Part shown: positions 43,493 through 54,000 of the stretch, in pieces
Layout: each line of letters begins with the position of its first letter
How positions within the stretch are numbered: position 1 is the first letter of the stretch
Source: Candidatus Bathyarchaeota archaeon A05DMB-5
GTDB lineage: Archaea; Thermoproteota; Bathyarchaeia; Bathyarchaeales; Bathycorpusculaceae
DNA length: 64,000 nt
NCBI GenBank assembly: GCA_019685655.1
Contig: JABFQP010000005.1
Span: 1-64,000, forward strand
Direction of reading: 5' to 3'
Program-made: the position numbers and the translations under genes
The notes under the pieces: generated by a model
Databases searched by the model: none
What the model saw: only the letters and a program-made list of their open reading frames with translations
Told to the model about the DNA's origin: nothing

Positions 43493-44653
43493 TTATCTTC
43501 TCCTTAGTGTTGGGTCCATGATGTCTCTTATGGCATCTCCAAGCAAGTTCCATCCAAGGGAGAAAAGAAAGATAAAAGCGCCAGGTATGACCCATATATA
43601 CCAATATCTAATTAGGCTACTACCTGTTCCCATGTAGGTTTGGCTTTTTTCTACTAGTTGCCCCCAATCTGCAAAGTCCATCTCGGCTCCAACCCTTAGA
43701 AAACTTAGGGCTGCTGCAGTCAAAACTATTGAGCCTATGTCCATTGAGGCTAGAATCAATATTGGGTAGACAGCGTTTGGTAATATGTGACGGCTTATTA
43801 TTCTAAAGTCTGAGCAACCTGAAGCTTTGGCTGCTTCTATATAGTCCTCAGATCGTACTCTCAGCACTTCGCCACGAATTACTCTGGTGTATCCTGGCCA
43901 GCCTACTAGGACTAGCGCTATTAGTACTTTGTCAAGTTTTGTCATAGAAAAGGAGATTATGTTTACATTTGGGAGGTTTCCTGTAAAAATCAACACTGAG
44001 ACTATTAAAGTGATTATTGCTGCGTCCTGTATTACGACCCATTTCCAAGATGGCCCTCCTTTCGAAATCATTAAGCTTATAGTTAAGATAAGGGATATTA
44101 TGGCGAATATTGGAAGCATTTCTCTTAGAGTTATACTTAGTGTTTGGGGAAGGGCGAGAGCAAAGGCCATAGCTAACACTAAACCAGGGAAAATTATGAT
44201 TATGTCTGTAAAACGCATTAGAATTTCGTCGATTATTCCCCCGTAGTAGCCCGCAAGCAAGCCTACAGTTATCCCTATTATCAGAGATAACCCCACTACA
44301 TAAATTCCTACACGGAACGCAGTAATTGCTCCCCAAACAGCTCCGTAGTATATGTCGAAGCCTTCTGGAGTTAAACCAAATGGATGAGCTAAACTTGGCG
44401 GCTGAGGCTCTGTAACATACGAAACTCGTGGGAGTATAAAGGGATTTTTACCTTCATACCCTGCAATGTCCCAAGAGGGGTTGGGAGGAGCCAAGATTGG
44501 GGCAAGAATGCCAACCAGAGCAAAGAATAGGATTATGCCAGAACCCATTAGTGATAATGGACTTTGTCTTATCCGGTACAACATGAATTTTATTTCTTTT
44601 ATTGTTGGCGATGGAACTTTTTCTTTCTTTTCTTTTGACTTTTTGAAGATCAT
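43493..44653 (-). CDS. oppC: Oligopeptide ABC transporter permease, OppC/DppC type
   Basis: 386 residues against the usual about 300. N-terminal membrane helix, then the OppC linker (HPFGLTPEGFDIYYGAVWG) and the permease core. The EAA loop is in EAAKASGCSDFRIISRHILPN (about 285-305). About 70 additional residues with two hydrophobic segments lie between the permease helices and the EAA loop (about 180-250). It overlaps nothing; oppB ends 3 bases before it. Confidence 0.9.
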   Translation of the reverse strand: MIFKKSKEKKEKVPSPTIKEIKFMLYRIRQSPLSLMGSGIILFFALVGILAPILAPPNPSWDIAGYEGKNPFILPRVSYVTEPQPPSLAHPFGLTPEGFDIYYGAVWGAITAFRVGIYVVGLSLIIGITVGLLAGYYGGIIDEILMRFTDIIIIFPGLVLAMAFALALPQTLSITLREMLPIFAIISLILTISLMISKGGPSWKWVVIQDAAIITLIVSVLIFTGNLPNVNIISFSMTKLDKVLIALVLVGWPGYTRVIRGEVLRVRSEDYIEAAKASGCSDFRIISRHILPNAVYPILILASMDIGSIVLTAAALSFLRVGAEMDFADWGQLVEKSQTYMGTGSSLIRYWYIWVIPGAFIFLFSLGWNLLGDAIRDIMDPTLRRR

Positions 44654-44656
44654 GTT

Positions 44657-45730
44657 TTATCCCAACCTTATTCTTGGATCTATGTAGGCGTATAAAATGT
44701 CAACTATCAAGTTTGAGAAAACAAACAAGAATGCTGTGAAAAAGGTAAACCCGACAACTGAAGCGATATCAGGCGCTCCTCTTTCGCCTCCTGTCGCAGC
44801 GGCTGCAGCCCATCTTCCAACGCCGTCAAAGCTGAATACTGTCTCGGTTATTATTAGTCCAGACATTAAACCAGCAACCATTAGTCCAGAAACTGTTACT
44901 ACAGGTATTAACGCATTTCTTCTGGCATGTCGATTTATCACTTCGCTCATTTTTAGTCCTTTGGCCTTTGCGGTTATTATATAGCTTTTTGTTAGAGCCT
45001 CAAGCATGGTCGAACGTGTGAGCCTTATGAGCCCAGCAACGTTTATTGTTGTTACAACAGTGATGGGGAGGACCATGTGTATTAATGCGTCTAATGTTAT
45101 TTCGTAGCCGTATGGTCTTCCATTTATCAACCCGTTCAGCAGTCCGTCCACCGTTAACAGCCCTGTGTATCGCGTGAAGAGACCTGCGTTATATATTGTG
45201 TTTTCGTTTGTTTTAGAAACCCGCCCAACCATGACGGTCCCCGTTAAGGCGAAAGTTATTGACAGAAGTATTATTCCTAGCCAGAAGGATGGAAGTGAAT
45301 ATCCACTTATTGAGAGCAGACGTGTTACGTGGTCAAGTGGCTTGTTTCTATGAACGGCGGACTTTACTCCTAGAAAAACTCCAATTAGAATTGTTATTGG
45401 AGCTATAAAGATGGCGAGTTCTATTGTTGCTGGCCACCGACGCAACATTACTTGAAGAACCGGCCCTTTTTCCAAACTGCGAGAGTATCCCATGTTCCCT
45501 TGAAGAACTTGGCTTAGCCATGTTCCGAATTGTTCAAAGGCGGAGCGGTCTAAACCATAAATTCTAATGTAATTTGGAATATTCGCTATGTCTTTTTCGC
45601 TTCTTATGTAAAGAAACGCCCTCTGTTCAGGAGTGAATAATTGGGTTATCACGAAAACAAGTAAGATTGCACCTAAAATTGTGGGAAGTATAAGGATAAG
45701 TCTTCTTATAATATATTCCTTTAGTCCCAT
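44657..45730 (-). CDS. oppB: Oligopeptide ABC transporter permease, OppB/DppB type
   Basis: 357 residues, six membrane helices. Typical N-terminus (YIIRRLILILPTILGAILLVFVITQL), MGYSRSLEKGPVL-like segment, and the EAA loop ALTKSYIITAKAKGLKMSEVINRHARRNALIPV. First gene of the oppBCDF set and 194 bases downstream of the peptide-binding protein gene. It forms the membrane channel with OppC. Confidence 0.92.
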   Translation of the reverse strand: MGLKEYIIRRLILILPTILGAILLVFVITQLFTPEQRAFLYIRSEKDIANIPNYIRIYGLDRSAFEQFGTWLSQVLQGNMGYSRSLEKGPVLQVMLRRWPATIELAIFIAPITILIGVFLGVKSAVHRNKPLDHVTRLLSISGYSLPSFWLGIILLSITFALTGTVMVGRVSKTNENTIYNAGLFTRYTGLLTVDGLLNGLINGRPYGYEITLDALIHMVLPITVVTTINVAGLIRLTRSTMLEALTKSYIITAKAKGLKMSEVINRHARRNALIPVVTVSGLMVAGLMSGLIITETVFSFDGVGRWAAAAATGGERGAPDIASVVGFTFFTAFLFVFSNLIVDILYAYIDPRIRLG

Positions 45731-45890
45731 AGTTGTTCATTCTCCAGAAAAAAGAGTTAGATGAACAACATATAAGTTTGTCGAAACCTTTTATAAAATT
45801 TACCACAAGTAATGCCCAATATAAGGGTATATTGAGTTGCACGAAGAAACTTTAACTGGCATCTTTAAAACTTTTACGTTAACAATAAAT

Positions 45891-45896
45891 AAAAAA
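45891..45896 (-). terminator. T-tract terminator after the peptide-binding protein gene
   Basis: Minus-strand CCTTCCCCTTTTTTATTTATTG follows the stop within 30 bases. Partial termination here would set the binding protein above the permease genes, as is common for Opp operons. Confidence 0.45.
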
Positions 45897-45924
45897 GGGG
45901 AAGGTAACTTATGCTATTCGCCTT

Positions 45925-48303
45925 TTATAGGTGCCACGTGATGCTTGTTTTGCCGAAGTTGGCGATTGTGTTGACTACGTCGCCCATGTCGATTTTTCTG
46001 TCTCGCCATCTGTACATTGGCGAGTCGTCAACGTCGCAGTAGAAGTTCCATCTTGGGTGGAATACTGGCATTCCTTGCTTGCCCGCGTATGAACCGAAGC
46101 TGCCGATTATGGCGATTATGTCGTCCATGCTGACTTTGCCGTCGAAGTTGACATCCCCGACAAAGTAACCTTCTGTACCAGGTGTATTTGTCATTGGCCA
46201 CTTCCACATGTCGTAGCCGAATATTCCTGGAGCCAGTGGGTTGTAGTAGCGTCCTTGGACCCAGTCTCTCATGTAGCCTCTTCCGGTGGCTACGAAGAGT
46301 GGGACTGTGGGCACTTCATTGTAGAAGATGTTTTCAATTTGGTAATATATTGCTTGTCTTATTGGGCCGTCTGGCGAGTATAGTCCTTGCTCTACTAGAG
46401 AGTCTACTGTTGGGTTGCTGTAACGTTGTGGATGAGCGAAGGTTCCTTGGCTGTGGGCGTACGGATAAGCGAAGTTGTGGATGTCTGCGTAGTCTGCTAG
46501 CCAGCCGATCATGAATGCTGGCAGCATGTGAGCGTCCATGTCGGTTAAGTATTGGCTCCATGCTGGTCCTGCTGTGTTGGCTGTGAATGGCCAGCCATTG
46601 TCTCCTGCTACCTTGTTTATTGAAGTTGCTAGTTGTGTGGCGATTGCTTGTCTGATTGTGTTTCCAGAGTTATAGGTGATGTAGACTGTGAAGCCTACGC
46701 TTGTGAGCGGTGTTCCTCCGAAGCTTGCTGCAGCAAAGTAGCTTGCAGCTAAGGATTCGTCATAGTAGTATTTTGGTATTGAGCCGTCTATGTATGGGAA
46801 GCCTCCAGGAGCGAAAGTGTTTGGTTGGTAGGCTTCGCCGAGCAGCTGGTCTTGAAGTATCATTGTGAAGTTTATCAAGTGCGCAAAGGCTTTGCGCACG
46901 TTTACGTTGCTGAAGAAGTTCCTTGGAATACCGTCAGCGTAAAGCTCGTCTGCCGCATAGATTATTCCGTAGCGGTTGTCAGGAGTAGGCTCAATGTCAA
47001 AGGTCATGTGGAAGGAGTTCATGACCAATCCGGGTATTGGATAGTTCAATCGTATGCCTGATAAGGTTGGGCCATCCTTGTTGTTGCCCACATGTAACTC
47101 GCGTACACGTGCACGTGGAACAGCAGCAAAATCTGTGTCTCCGGCAATCAGCTCGGCGATTCCGGTCGAAGTAGCTACTTGTCTCTCAGTAATTCTTTCA
47201 AGGTATCCTTTAGGACTTATGCATGTTGGCGGAATTGGACTGTCTGGATATGGCGGATGTGGATCCTGTGCAGGCCAACCACCCCAGTAATCGTCGAATT
47301 TGACCAGGGACCAACCGTATGACCACTGCAGCCAGTCTAGTATGTATGGTCCTGTTCCACACATTACTCCCGGGTCTGCAACGTCCGGTATAATGTCCAT
47401 TGCTGGTAGTTGTCCAACGTCTGGGTTCCAGTAGTTGAGCCATGTTGTCCAGTCTCCGTCCCATTCTCCTGGGTGCGTGGGGTCAACTGCTTGAGCTGTG
47501 GGACCCACATAGTCCAGTAGCCAGCTCTTGCTCAGTATTGAAGCCCAAGACTGGCTTATCACTTGGAAGAATATTCTCAAGGGATAGCCAAGCGGCAACG
47601 CTCCAACATCGTTCCAGAATGCTGCGCGTGTTCTGCCATACCAGTAGCTGCCTGGGTCGTCGTCGAAGAGTTTGACTGGCGCAAAGGATACTGAGCCTCC
47701 TGGGGTTAAGCCTTGGTTTGCGATGTTAAGCCAAACGTGTGTGCTGTTGCTTTGCACAGCCTGGTTTATCGGGTTGGACGGGTCTGAAGGCCACGTTGGG
47801 TCGGCCCCATAAGTGTTGAACAGCGGCTCATAAATCATCCACTGCGGACCACCAACATAGTCAAGAACCATCCAACGCTCAAAACTGTGCTCAACATCCT
47901 CAGTCGTCAAATAGTACTGCGTGAAAGTTATCGTGCCCAAGTCAGACCTGCACCAAGGATGGAATGGTACACCAACGCGGATTTGGAAGTACACTGTAAA
48001 GTTCGTGCAGTCAGGCGCAGCAGGGTCTGGTGGTGCAACCCATACCTGTGTTGCCAGTTTCGGTATGAAATAGTCGAATCTTTCACCATCAAAGTATATC
48101 AATGGTTCATAAACGTTGAAGATTAATTCGGCGCTGGCTGTGTCGTAACAGTTAGCAGGGTCCAAAGTAGCTGGACCGCCACCCGTGATTGTGTCGATTA
48201 CAAGCTCGTTTATTGGTGTCGCAGCATAAGCAACTTTTGGCGATATAACAAGTGGCATCAATGCAAATAATGCAAGACTAACGATTAGAAGTTTCTTGTT
48301 CAT
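45925..48303 (-). CDS. oppA: Peptide-binding protein (SBP family 5) with C-terminal dockerin
   Basis: 792 residues: signal peptide (about 1-27), then a full family 5 solute-binding fold (about 33-715; ATLDPANCYDTASAELIFNVYE, PFHPWC..., DVEHSFERW, NVRKAFAHLINF). The end (about 722-785) is dockerin-like: GDVNFDGKVSMDDIIAIIGSFG, and a second calcium loop with an insertion (DVDDSPMYRWRDRKIDMGDV). No lipobox and no C-terminal membrane helix, so the dockerin is the only visible attachment. Located directly before oppBCDF. Delivers peptides to that transporter. Confidence 0.9.
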   Translation of the reverse strand: MNKKLLIVSLALFALMPLVISPKVAYAATPINELVIDTITGGGPATLDPANCYDTASAELIFNVYEPLIYFDGERFDYFIPKLATQVWVAPPDPAAPDCTNFTVYFQIRVGVPFHPWCRSDLGTITFTQYYLTTEDVEHSFERWMVLDYVGGPQWMIYEPLFNTYGADPTWPSDPSNPINQAVQSNSTHVWLNIANQGLTPGGSVSFAPVKLFDDDPGSYWYGRTRAAFWNDVGALPLGYPLRIFFQVISQSWASILSKSWLLDYVGPTAQAVDPTHPGEWDGDWTTWLNYWNPDVGQLPAMDIIPDVADPGVMCGTGPYILDWLQWSYGWSLVKFDDYWGGWPAQDPHPPYPDSPIPPTCISPKGYLERITERQVATSTGIAELIAGDTDFAAVPRARVRELHVGNNKDGPTLSGIRLNYPIPGLVMNSFHMTFDIEPTPDNRYGIIYAADELYADGIPRNFFSNVNVRKAFAHLINFTMILQDQLLGEAYQPNTFAPGGFPYIDGSIPKYYYDESLAASYFAAASFGGTPLTSVGFTVYITYNSGNTIRQAIATQLATSINKVAGDNGWPFTANTAGPAWSQYLTDMDAHMLPAFMIGWLADYADIHNFAYPYAHSQGTFAHPQRYSNPTVDSLVEQGLYSPDGPIRQAIYYQIENIFYNEVPTVPLFVATGRGYMRDWVQGRYYNPLAPGIFGYDMWKWPMTNTPGTEGYFVGDVNFDGKVSMDDIIAIIGSFGSYAGKQGMPVFHPRWNFYCDVDDSPMYRWRDRKIDMGDVVNTIANFGKTSITWHL

Positions 48304-48355
48304 TTTCCTCTCTCCCTTCTCATATTTTTCAGCACTACATACTTTAGTTCCGAAC

Positions 48356-48382
48356 TATTTAATTTTTACGGAAGATTGTTTC
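48356..48382 (-). promoter_or_regulatory. Shared upstream element of oppA
   Basis: In gene orientation CAATCTTCCGTAAAAATTAAATA, ending about 53 bases before the start at 48303. The TTCCGTAA...TTAAAT core matches the elements before the genes at 29965 and 41018. Confidence 0.4.
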
Positions 48383-48411
48383 AGTTCTTTTTTCTATTCA
48401 AAAACCAAACC

Positions 48412-49068
48412 TCATCTTCCAATACGCTTTCGAAAACGTCTATGAGTGCCCTTAAACCAAAAAACAACAATACTAGAAACAACAAGAATCAAGCTTAGGG
48501 GTAACAAAAAAAGGTAAGGTCGTACAACACTAAACTCACATACAGCTAAAGTCAACTTTCTAGGAGCGTAAGTTGAAAGAAAATTTTCCCAAACAGATTG
48601 TGAACTAACAACTACAGTGATGTTGCCTGCAACATTAACACGTCCAAGTCTCAAATAACCTCCTGCTGGACCAGAATATTTAATATCCAAAAACCTATTT
48701 TGTACAGTTTCGCCAGAAGAAACATTTAAAGGTGATAATATAGGTGTTTGTAGCGGCTCTAAATAAACTTCATAATGACAAATAAGAGATGCGTTTTCAC
48801 CATTGGAAGAAAACACAGTAATATTTATGTCTACGGGAAAAATCTCAGTTTCTTCTCCTGAAATAATCTTGCTCCACTCATTACTTGCTTTCAAATCAAT
48901 TGCAATGACATCATCCTCTTCAACGTACCCTGTAACATTCCAAACATTAGCAGAGTTATAGCTTTTTTTAATGTTAACATTTTCAAATGATTGAGAAGAA
49001 AAAACAGTCAAACCTAATCCAATAACGAGTAGCAAGACGCTTAGAAAAGCAGCATCTTTAGCCTTCAA
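48412..49068 (-). CDS. Surface protein with C-terminal membrane anchor
   Basis: 218 residues from a TTG with GGTG 7 bases upstream. N-terminal membrane/signal segment (about 6-26), a beta-rich extracytoplasmic domain with several sequons (about 35-180), a C-terminal membrane helix (about 185-208) and a very basic tail (HRRFRKRIGR). No cohesin or dockerin pattern. It starts 18 bases after the beta-helix gene, so the two are probably co-expressed. Confidence 0.6.
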   Translation of the reverse strand: MKAKDAAFLSVLLLVIGLGLTVFSSQSFENVNIKKSYNSANVWNVTGYVEEDDVIAIDLKASNEWSKIISGEETEIFPVDINITVFSSNGENASLICHYEVYLEPLQTPILSPLNVSSGETVQNRFLDIKYSGPAGGYLRLGRVNVAGNITVVVSSQSVWENFLSTYAPRKLTLAVCEFSVVRPYLFLLPLSLILVVSSIVVFWFKGTHRRFRKRIGR

Positions 49069-49086
49069 GTTTTGACACCAACAGAA

Positions 49087-50352
49087 TTAACGCGTCCATC
49101 CATACTTAATCTTTATTCCCAAAACAACCAAACAACAAACAAGAGAAATAAACAAAAACGCCAAAATCGAAAACTCCGGAACAGCTTGATTACCAACAAT
49201 TTCGATAACACTTTCCGGCATAAGCTGTGCACAAACAAAATAAAGATATGTAAACTCACCATCTTCATAGGGCAAATAGGACAAAACATCACCGCCTAAC
49301 AAAACTACCCATTCATTCAAAGAATCACAAGACAACAAACTCTTGGGAATGACAACTCTACAAGAACAAATGCCATCTTCAACACTCTCCAAAGTTAGAG
49401 CTAAAGTTTTATCAGAAACATTAAACTCATTAGAAACTAAAGTGGCATTTGTTGAAACAAAAACATCAAAATCCTCTAACTCAACAGTAACGGTAATCTT
49501 CAAAAACGGATTCGCCAATGGATACATATCCCATGGATAATCACCAGATGGATATCCAACATCCAGTATTCCATCTCCTCCAGTGACGTTCTGATAAGGC
49601 CCATTGTACATGTCTTGTGCAACATGGTCACTCCAATAATTTCCGCCAGAAGGATACCCATCATCAAAAAAGACTGCTGCCGAAGGAAATGGCAATGTAG
49701 CATTGACAAAATTGTTGTGATATATTTTAGTAAATTGCGAATCAACATCCGAGATGACAACAGCCGTTATGTTCTCAAATGTATTACCAACTAGAGACGA
49801 ATTGCAACTTACGGTTTTAATATTTACTCCACAATATTTAATATTCAAAAACTGGCTAAACATTAAATTAGTAAGATTTGATCTAATAAGTTGAACTCCC
49901 ACATAAACATTGGTAAATATCATATCTCTTATTGTAACATTAGTAACATTGTAAACTCGAATAGCTGCAACGTCAAGATAAAACAAATTTGTGTTTTGAC
50001 AAGTAAAATTCTCTATAATAACATTGCCGACATTAATCTTAAATATGAAAGCGGTTGTTCCACTTCCATCTATCACTGTGTTTTCACGGTCCATTCCGAC
50101 AATGCGTACAGTCTTGTTTATTTGTATTAACGATTCATAATATATCCCAGGTTCAACGATTATAGTGTCACCGTCTGCGCAATTAATCAAGGCAGAAGTT
50201 ATGTTTGGATAATCAGTAGGAACCCGTATAGCTCCATTTTCAAACAAAGCCTCTACGTTGGCTTGAAAACCCGAATTTGACAAGGTAAGAAACATTGAGA
50301 TTAGTATGGTTAAAAGAAAAACAACAATCAACCAGCTCTTATTCTTAACCAT
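49087..50352 (-). CDS. Membrane-anchored right-handed beta-helix protein
   Basis: 421 residues from the ATG at 50352 (GGA 8 bases upstream; a TTG two codons earlier is possible). Signal peptide (about 1-30), then NosD/pectate-lyase-like beta helix (about 38-270; IRVPTDYPNITSALINCADGDTIIV, then repeated N-rich turns), a beta-rich domain (about 280-385), and a C-terminal membrane helix. No catalytic Asp/Lys set of pectate lyases is evident. Probably a carbohydrate-binding or structural surface protein. Confidence 0.75.
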   Translation of the reverse strand: MVKNKSWLIVVFLLTILISMFLTLSNSGFQANVEALFENGAIRVPTDYPNITSALINCADGDTIIVEPGIYYESLIQINKTVRIVGMDRENTVIDGSGTTAFIFKINVGNVIIENFTCQNTNLFYLDVAAIRVYNVTNVTIRDMIFTNVYVGVQLIRSNLTNLMFSQFLNIKYCGVNIKTVSCNSSLVGNTFENITAVVISDVDSQFTKIYHNNFVNATLPFPSAAVFFDDGYPSGGNYWSDHVAQDMYNGPYQNVTGGDGILDVGYPSGDYPWDMYPLANPFLKITVTVELEDFDVFVSTNATLVSNEFNVSDKTLALTLESVEDGICSCRVVIPKSLLSCDSLNEWVVLLGGDVLSYLPYEDGEFTYLYFVCAQLMPESVIEIVGNQAVPEFSILAFLFISLVCCLVVLGIKIKYGWTR

Positions 50353-50502
50353 CGCCAAATCCTACCAAACACAGTCTCGTATATTTAAAAACGCATACCA
50401 AATATATAAATTTGGGATAGAAAGCCAGAAAAGTGTTTAAAATAACATGATAAACGATAGAAATTAAAGTAAGCACAAACTATAGAAACTGCAGGTATCC
50501 TT

Positions 50503-50919
50503 ATGCAAAGAAACTGGACAAACAAAAACGTAGATTTAGATTTACTCACTAACCAACTAGGCGATTTTTTTAAAGAGAAAGACTTTAACGCGGTCAAAGG
50601 TAAAAGTGAAAGAGGTTATCAAATATTTGCAGACGACTCCGGATACTACAAGGTAGACGGGTATGTTTCTGTGAGCATAGAAGGGAAACCCGAGGACTTT
50701 ACCATAACATTTGAATTATGCAAAGAAGAGAAAAAGCGTAAGAGTCTACTACCGCGCTCAATAATGCTAACCACAATGTTCGGCGGTGGATATTTTCTTA
50801 GAAAACAATTAAAATTCGACGAAGAATGGCTCAAGCTTAAGCGAGATTTTTGGAACTACGTGGAAATGATAGTCTTAAACTTAACAAACACTGCAGCCCA
50901 AGAAACAAGCGACAAATAA
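50503..50919 (+). CDS. Hypothetical protein
   Basis: 138 residues, ATG with AGGT 6 bases upstream; the only plus-strand gene in the surface island. N-terminal helix, a beta-rich stretch with GYVSVSIEGKPEDFTITFEL, a Lys/Arg-rich segment, a short hydrophobic stretch (SIMLTTMFGGGYFL) and a C-terminal helix. No family recognised. Confidence 0.6.
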   Translation: MQRNWTNKNVDLDLLTNQLGDFFKEKDFNAVKGKSERGYQIFADDSGYYKVDGYVSVSIEGKPEDFTITFELCKEEKKRKSLLPRSIMLTTMFGGGYFLRKQLKFDEEWLKLKRDFWNYVEMIVLNLTNTAAQETSDK

Positions 50920-51061
50920 GTGTAAGCCAAAACGTTTGCAAATTTTTACCCTATTAAGATCAATTCAATTATAATAGATACTCAACGGCATTACTGTACT
51001 TCATCTTCAAAACCGCAACTTAAAAATGAATCTCACACAATCAAAATTTGCATTAAAATAT

Positions 51062-51067
51062 AAAAAA
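51062..51067 (-). terminator. T-tract terminator after beta-helix dockerin gene
   Basis: Minus-strand CCTTCTTTTTTATA about 25 bases after the stop, like those of other dockerin genes. Confidence 0.45.
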
Positions 51068-51091
51068 GAAGGAATATCGTGTTTTCTGTGT

Positions 51092-54000
51092 TTAGTACAC
51101 TTTTCCAAAGTCTACTAAGATTATTATTATGTCGCCCATTGTAACTCGTCCATCGAGATCTATATCTGCCAGCGGGTTCCATCTTAGATGCCCTAAATAG
51201 GTGCCAAAGGCATCCACAACTATCATCAAATCATCCATGTTAATCCTTCGGTCAAAGTTTACATCTGCAATGTGAGCTGGTAAGATTTCATAGTATCCAT
51301 GTTGGATGCTGTGAGTAATTCGTTCTCCTTCATCGCTCATTATTAGAGTGTCATCGAGTTTCAAATCGCAAGTGGACTTTGGTTTGTCTAGCCCTCTAGG
51401 CTGATACTTCGCTCGGAAAGTTATAGTAGCTATTGTTCCTGTACCGCTAGGCCACTCCGTCCATCCACCTTCTTCTTGAGGTAGTAGAACAACACCTACA
51501 ATTATGTTGTCTCCATAGAAAGGATCGCCATATTCAACGTAGTAAAAGAAAAGCGTTTCACCATGTTGCTTCAAGAAAGACCCCTCACTAACGCTTACTA
51601 CTTCCAACAATGTGCTATTGAACTGTAGCCTAAACTGAACACCTGCTGTTCTCCAACCTACACTTAGGTTGCTTAAGGTTATGTTAATGTTGAAAGTTTC
51701 GTTCAATCTAAGAGCTTGATAGCTGTTTGGTTCCACTCGCATTGTGGGTTGTGGAAGCGGCACGGCATACTCAAGCCATGGGCTATATAGGACGTAGTCG
51801 CTGACGTTGTCTCCCAAACCAAAATGTGGACCATAAGGCTCACCCATATACTCCCAGCTTGTCTCATGATATGGACCTGTAGCGTCGCCCCACCAGTTGA
51901 AACGCGCATCAAGAACGCCTGTTCCCCCGTTCAAAATGCCGTATTCGTCATTGCTTTGTATGTTATTGAGGTTAACGTAGATGCCAGCAACATCTACGGC
52001 TGATTCGATGTAGATGCCGTGTCCAAGGTTATTGAAAAGGGTATTACCTTTAATGGTTGCAGTAGTTATCGAGCTTACCAAACGGATGCCGTGTTGCCAT
52101 CCAGAAACGATATTGTTAGTTATTGCGGCGGTGATTTCACCAGCAGGCTCGTATTCTGGAAAGTCTCCAATAAAAATGCCGTCAGCGGATGTTATTCTAT
52201 CGCCTGAAAGTTGGTTGTTTTCTATTTTCACTGTGATGAACGCATTTTCAGCCCAGCTTTGAACACCTGCCGCTGCGTTTTCATATCCTGACGCATCATG
52301 AACCCCACTTATAACATTGCCCGTGAAAGTCGCCGTCCAAGTTCCCGCTTTTGTATACTGTGCCCATACACCTAATAGCCCTATGCTTCCACCGTTCACA
52401 ATGTTTCCTTGCGCCGAACCACTACTGTCTTGATAGATAATTCCAATTTGGCAGTTAGTTATGATGTTGTTAGTGGCTGAACCACTGCTGTCCATAAATA
52501 GGATTCCAGCACCCCACCAAGTTTCGGGAGTGTAAATGTGGTCGCTTATCCTATTACGGTTTATAGTTCCTTTCGCACCGTCCATAACAACAATGCCATT
52601 TTGAACTTCGTCTCCGGAAGGCAAAGGTCCTCGACCGGTGAAGTTGTTGTCATGAATGTTAATTGTGAGTTTGCTACCGTGGACATCGATGCCGTTTTTG
52701 TCGTAGTTTGTTAGCGTAGAGCCTTTTACTTCAACAGTGACGGTATTAGCTACTGCAGAAAGATAGATGCCGTAACCTCTTACTGCGGTACCAGCATCTG
52801 TAACGGTTATCCCTGTAATATTGACTGAGTCTATCAAACCGCCAGTTTCGCGATAAAAGATTCCCGCGACGAAATCTGCGCCTGTTGGTCGGGTAGTCAC
52901 GCTTTCCCCGTCTATTTTCAGTTTTTTCACGATTACACTGCTTCCAGTGGCGACGTTTGCAACAATAATGCCAGCTACTTGTTTAGTTGTGCCCCACCAA
53001 TGTCCGTTAAGCACTGTGGTAAGTTTGTCTGCAGAAGAAGGCTTTACAATCGTACTGTCGCCCATGCCTTGAAGAGTCAAACTCTTAGCAATTACTACTT
53101 GTTCATCGTATGTCCCAGAGTGGACTATCACTGTATCGCCGGAACTTGCTTCACTGACAGCCTCTTGAATAGTACCCGTTGGGTTTACATGATAAGTTCT
53201 TGGAGTAGTTGCAAACGATGCTCCAAGCCATGGACTGTAGTCAACATTATCACCAATTTCGCCTCCAAGTCCAGACGGGTTTGTTGTGGAATGGTAAGGT
53301 CCGCTTGCGTTGCCCCACCAGTTGAAACGTGCATCAAATGTTGCATTGTCTGCATTGTAATTGGCGCCCCAGTTGAAGATGCCATATGGGTTGTTGTAGA
53401 TATTGTTATAATGTGCATAAGATAGCATGCCTTTTGTTATTTCAATTGCTTCGTAGTTGTTGTAAATTTCGTTGTTTTCTATGGAAACTGTGGAAGGCAT
53501 CATACTGCCTTGATTGTAATACATCCAAATATCAACAATTATTGCTGCAGATGACCAAAGTGGACTTGGATGAGTGTTGTTGCAATTATATATTTTATTT
53601 CTAACTATCTCAGCTACAGAGGGACCGGTGTAGTCTTCGATCTCAATTCCGTAGTTAACTTGATTGTCTAGACTGTAGACTTGTCCGATTATCTCGTTAT
53701 CTTGTATTATGGAAGTCGCATTGTTTGAGTATATGCCAATTCTTCCGAAATTTTTGATTAAGCACTTATCAACTGTTACAACAGAATTGTCCCAAAAAGC
53801 TACTGCAGCCGAATACATGTCGCCTATTGTGTTTGGAGACGCTATACAGTTTTTGATCGTTCCGCTGGAATTTTCATATAATATTGCATAGCTTCTAGTG
53901 CCGGCAGGTATGCCTAATCCTTGACCCTCTATATCTAAACCTTCTAAGACAACATTTAGGGCGTTTTCAACAAATATTGTAGCTTGCCTATTTCCATAGT

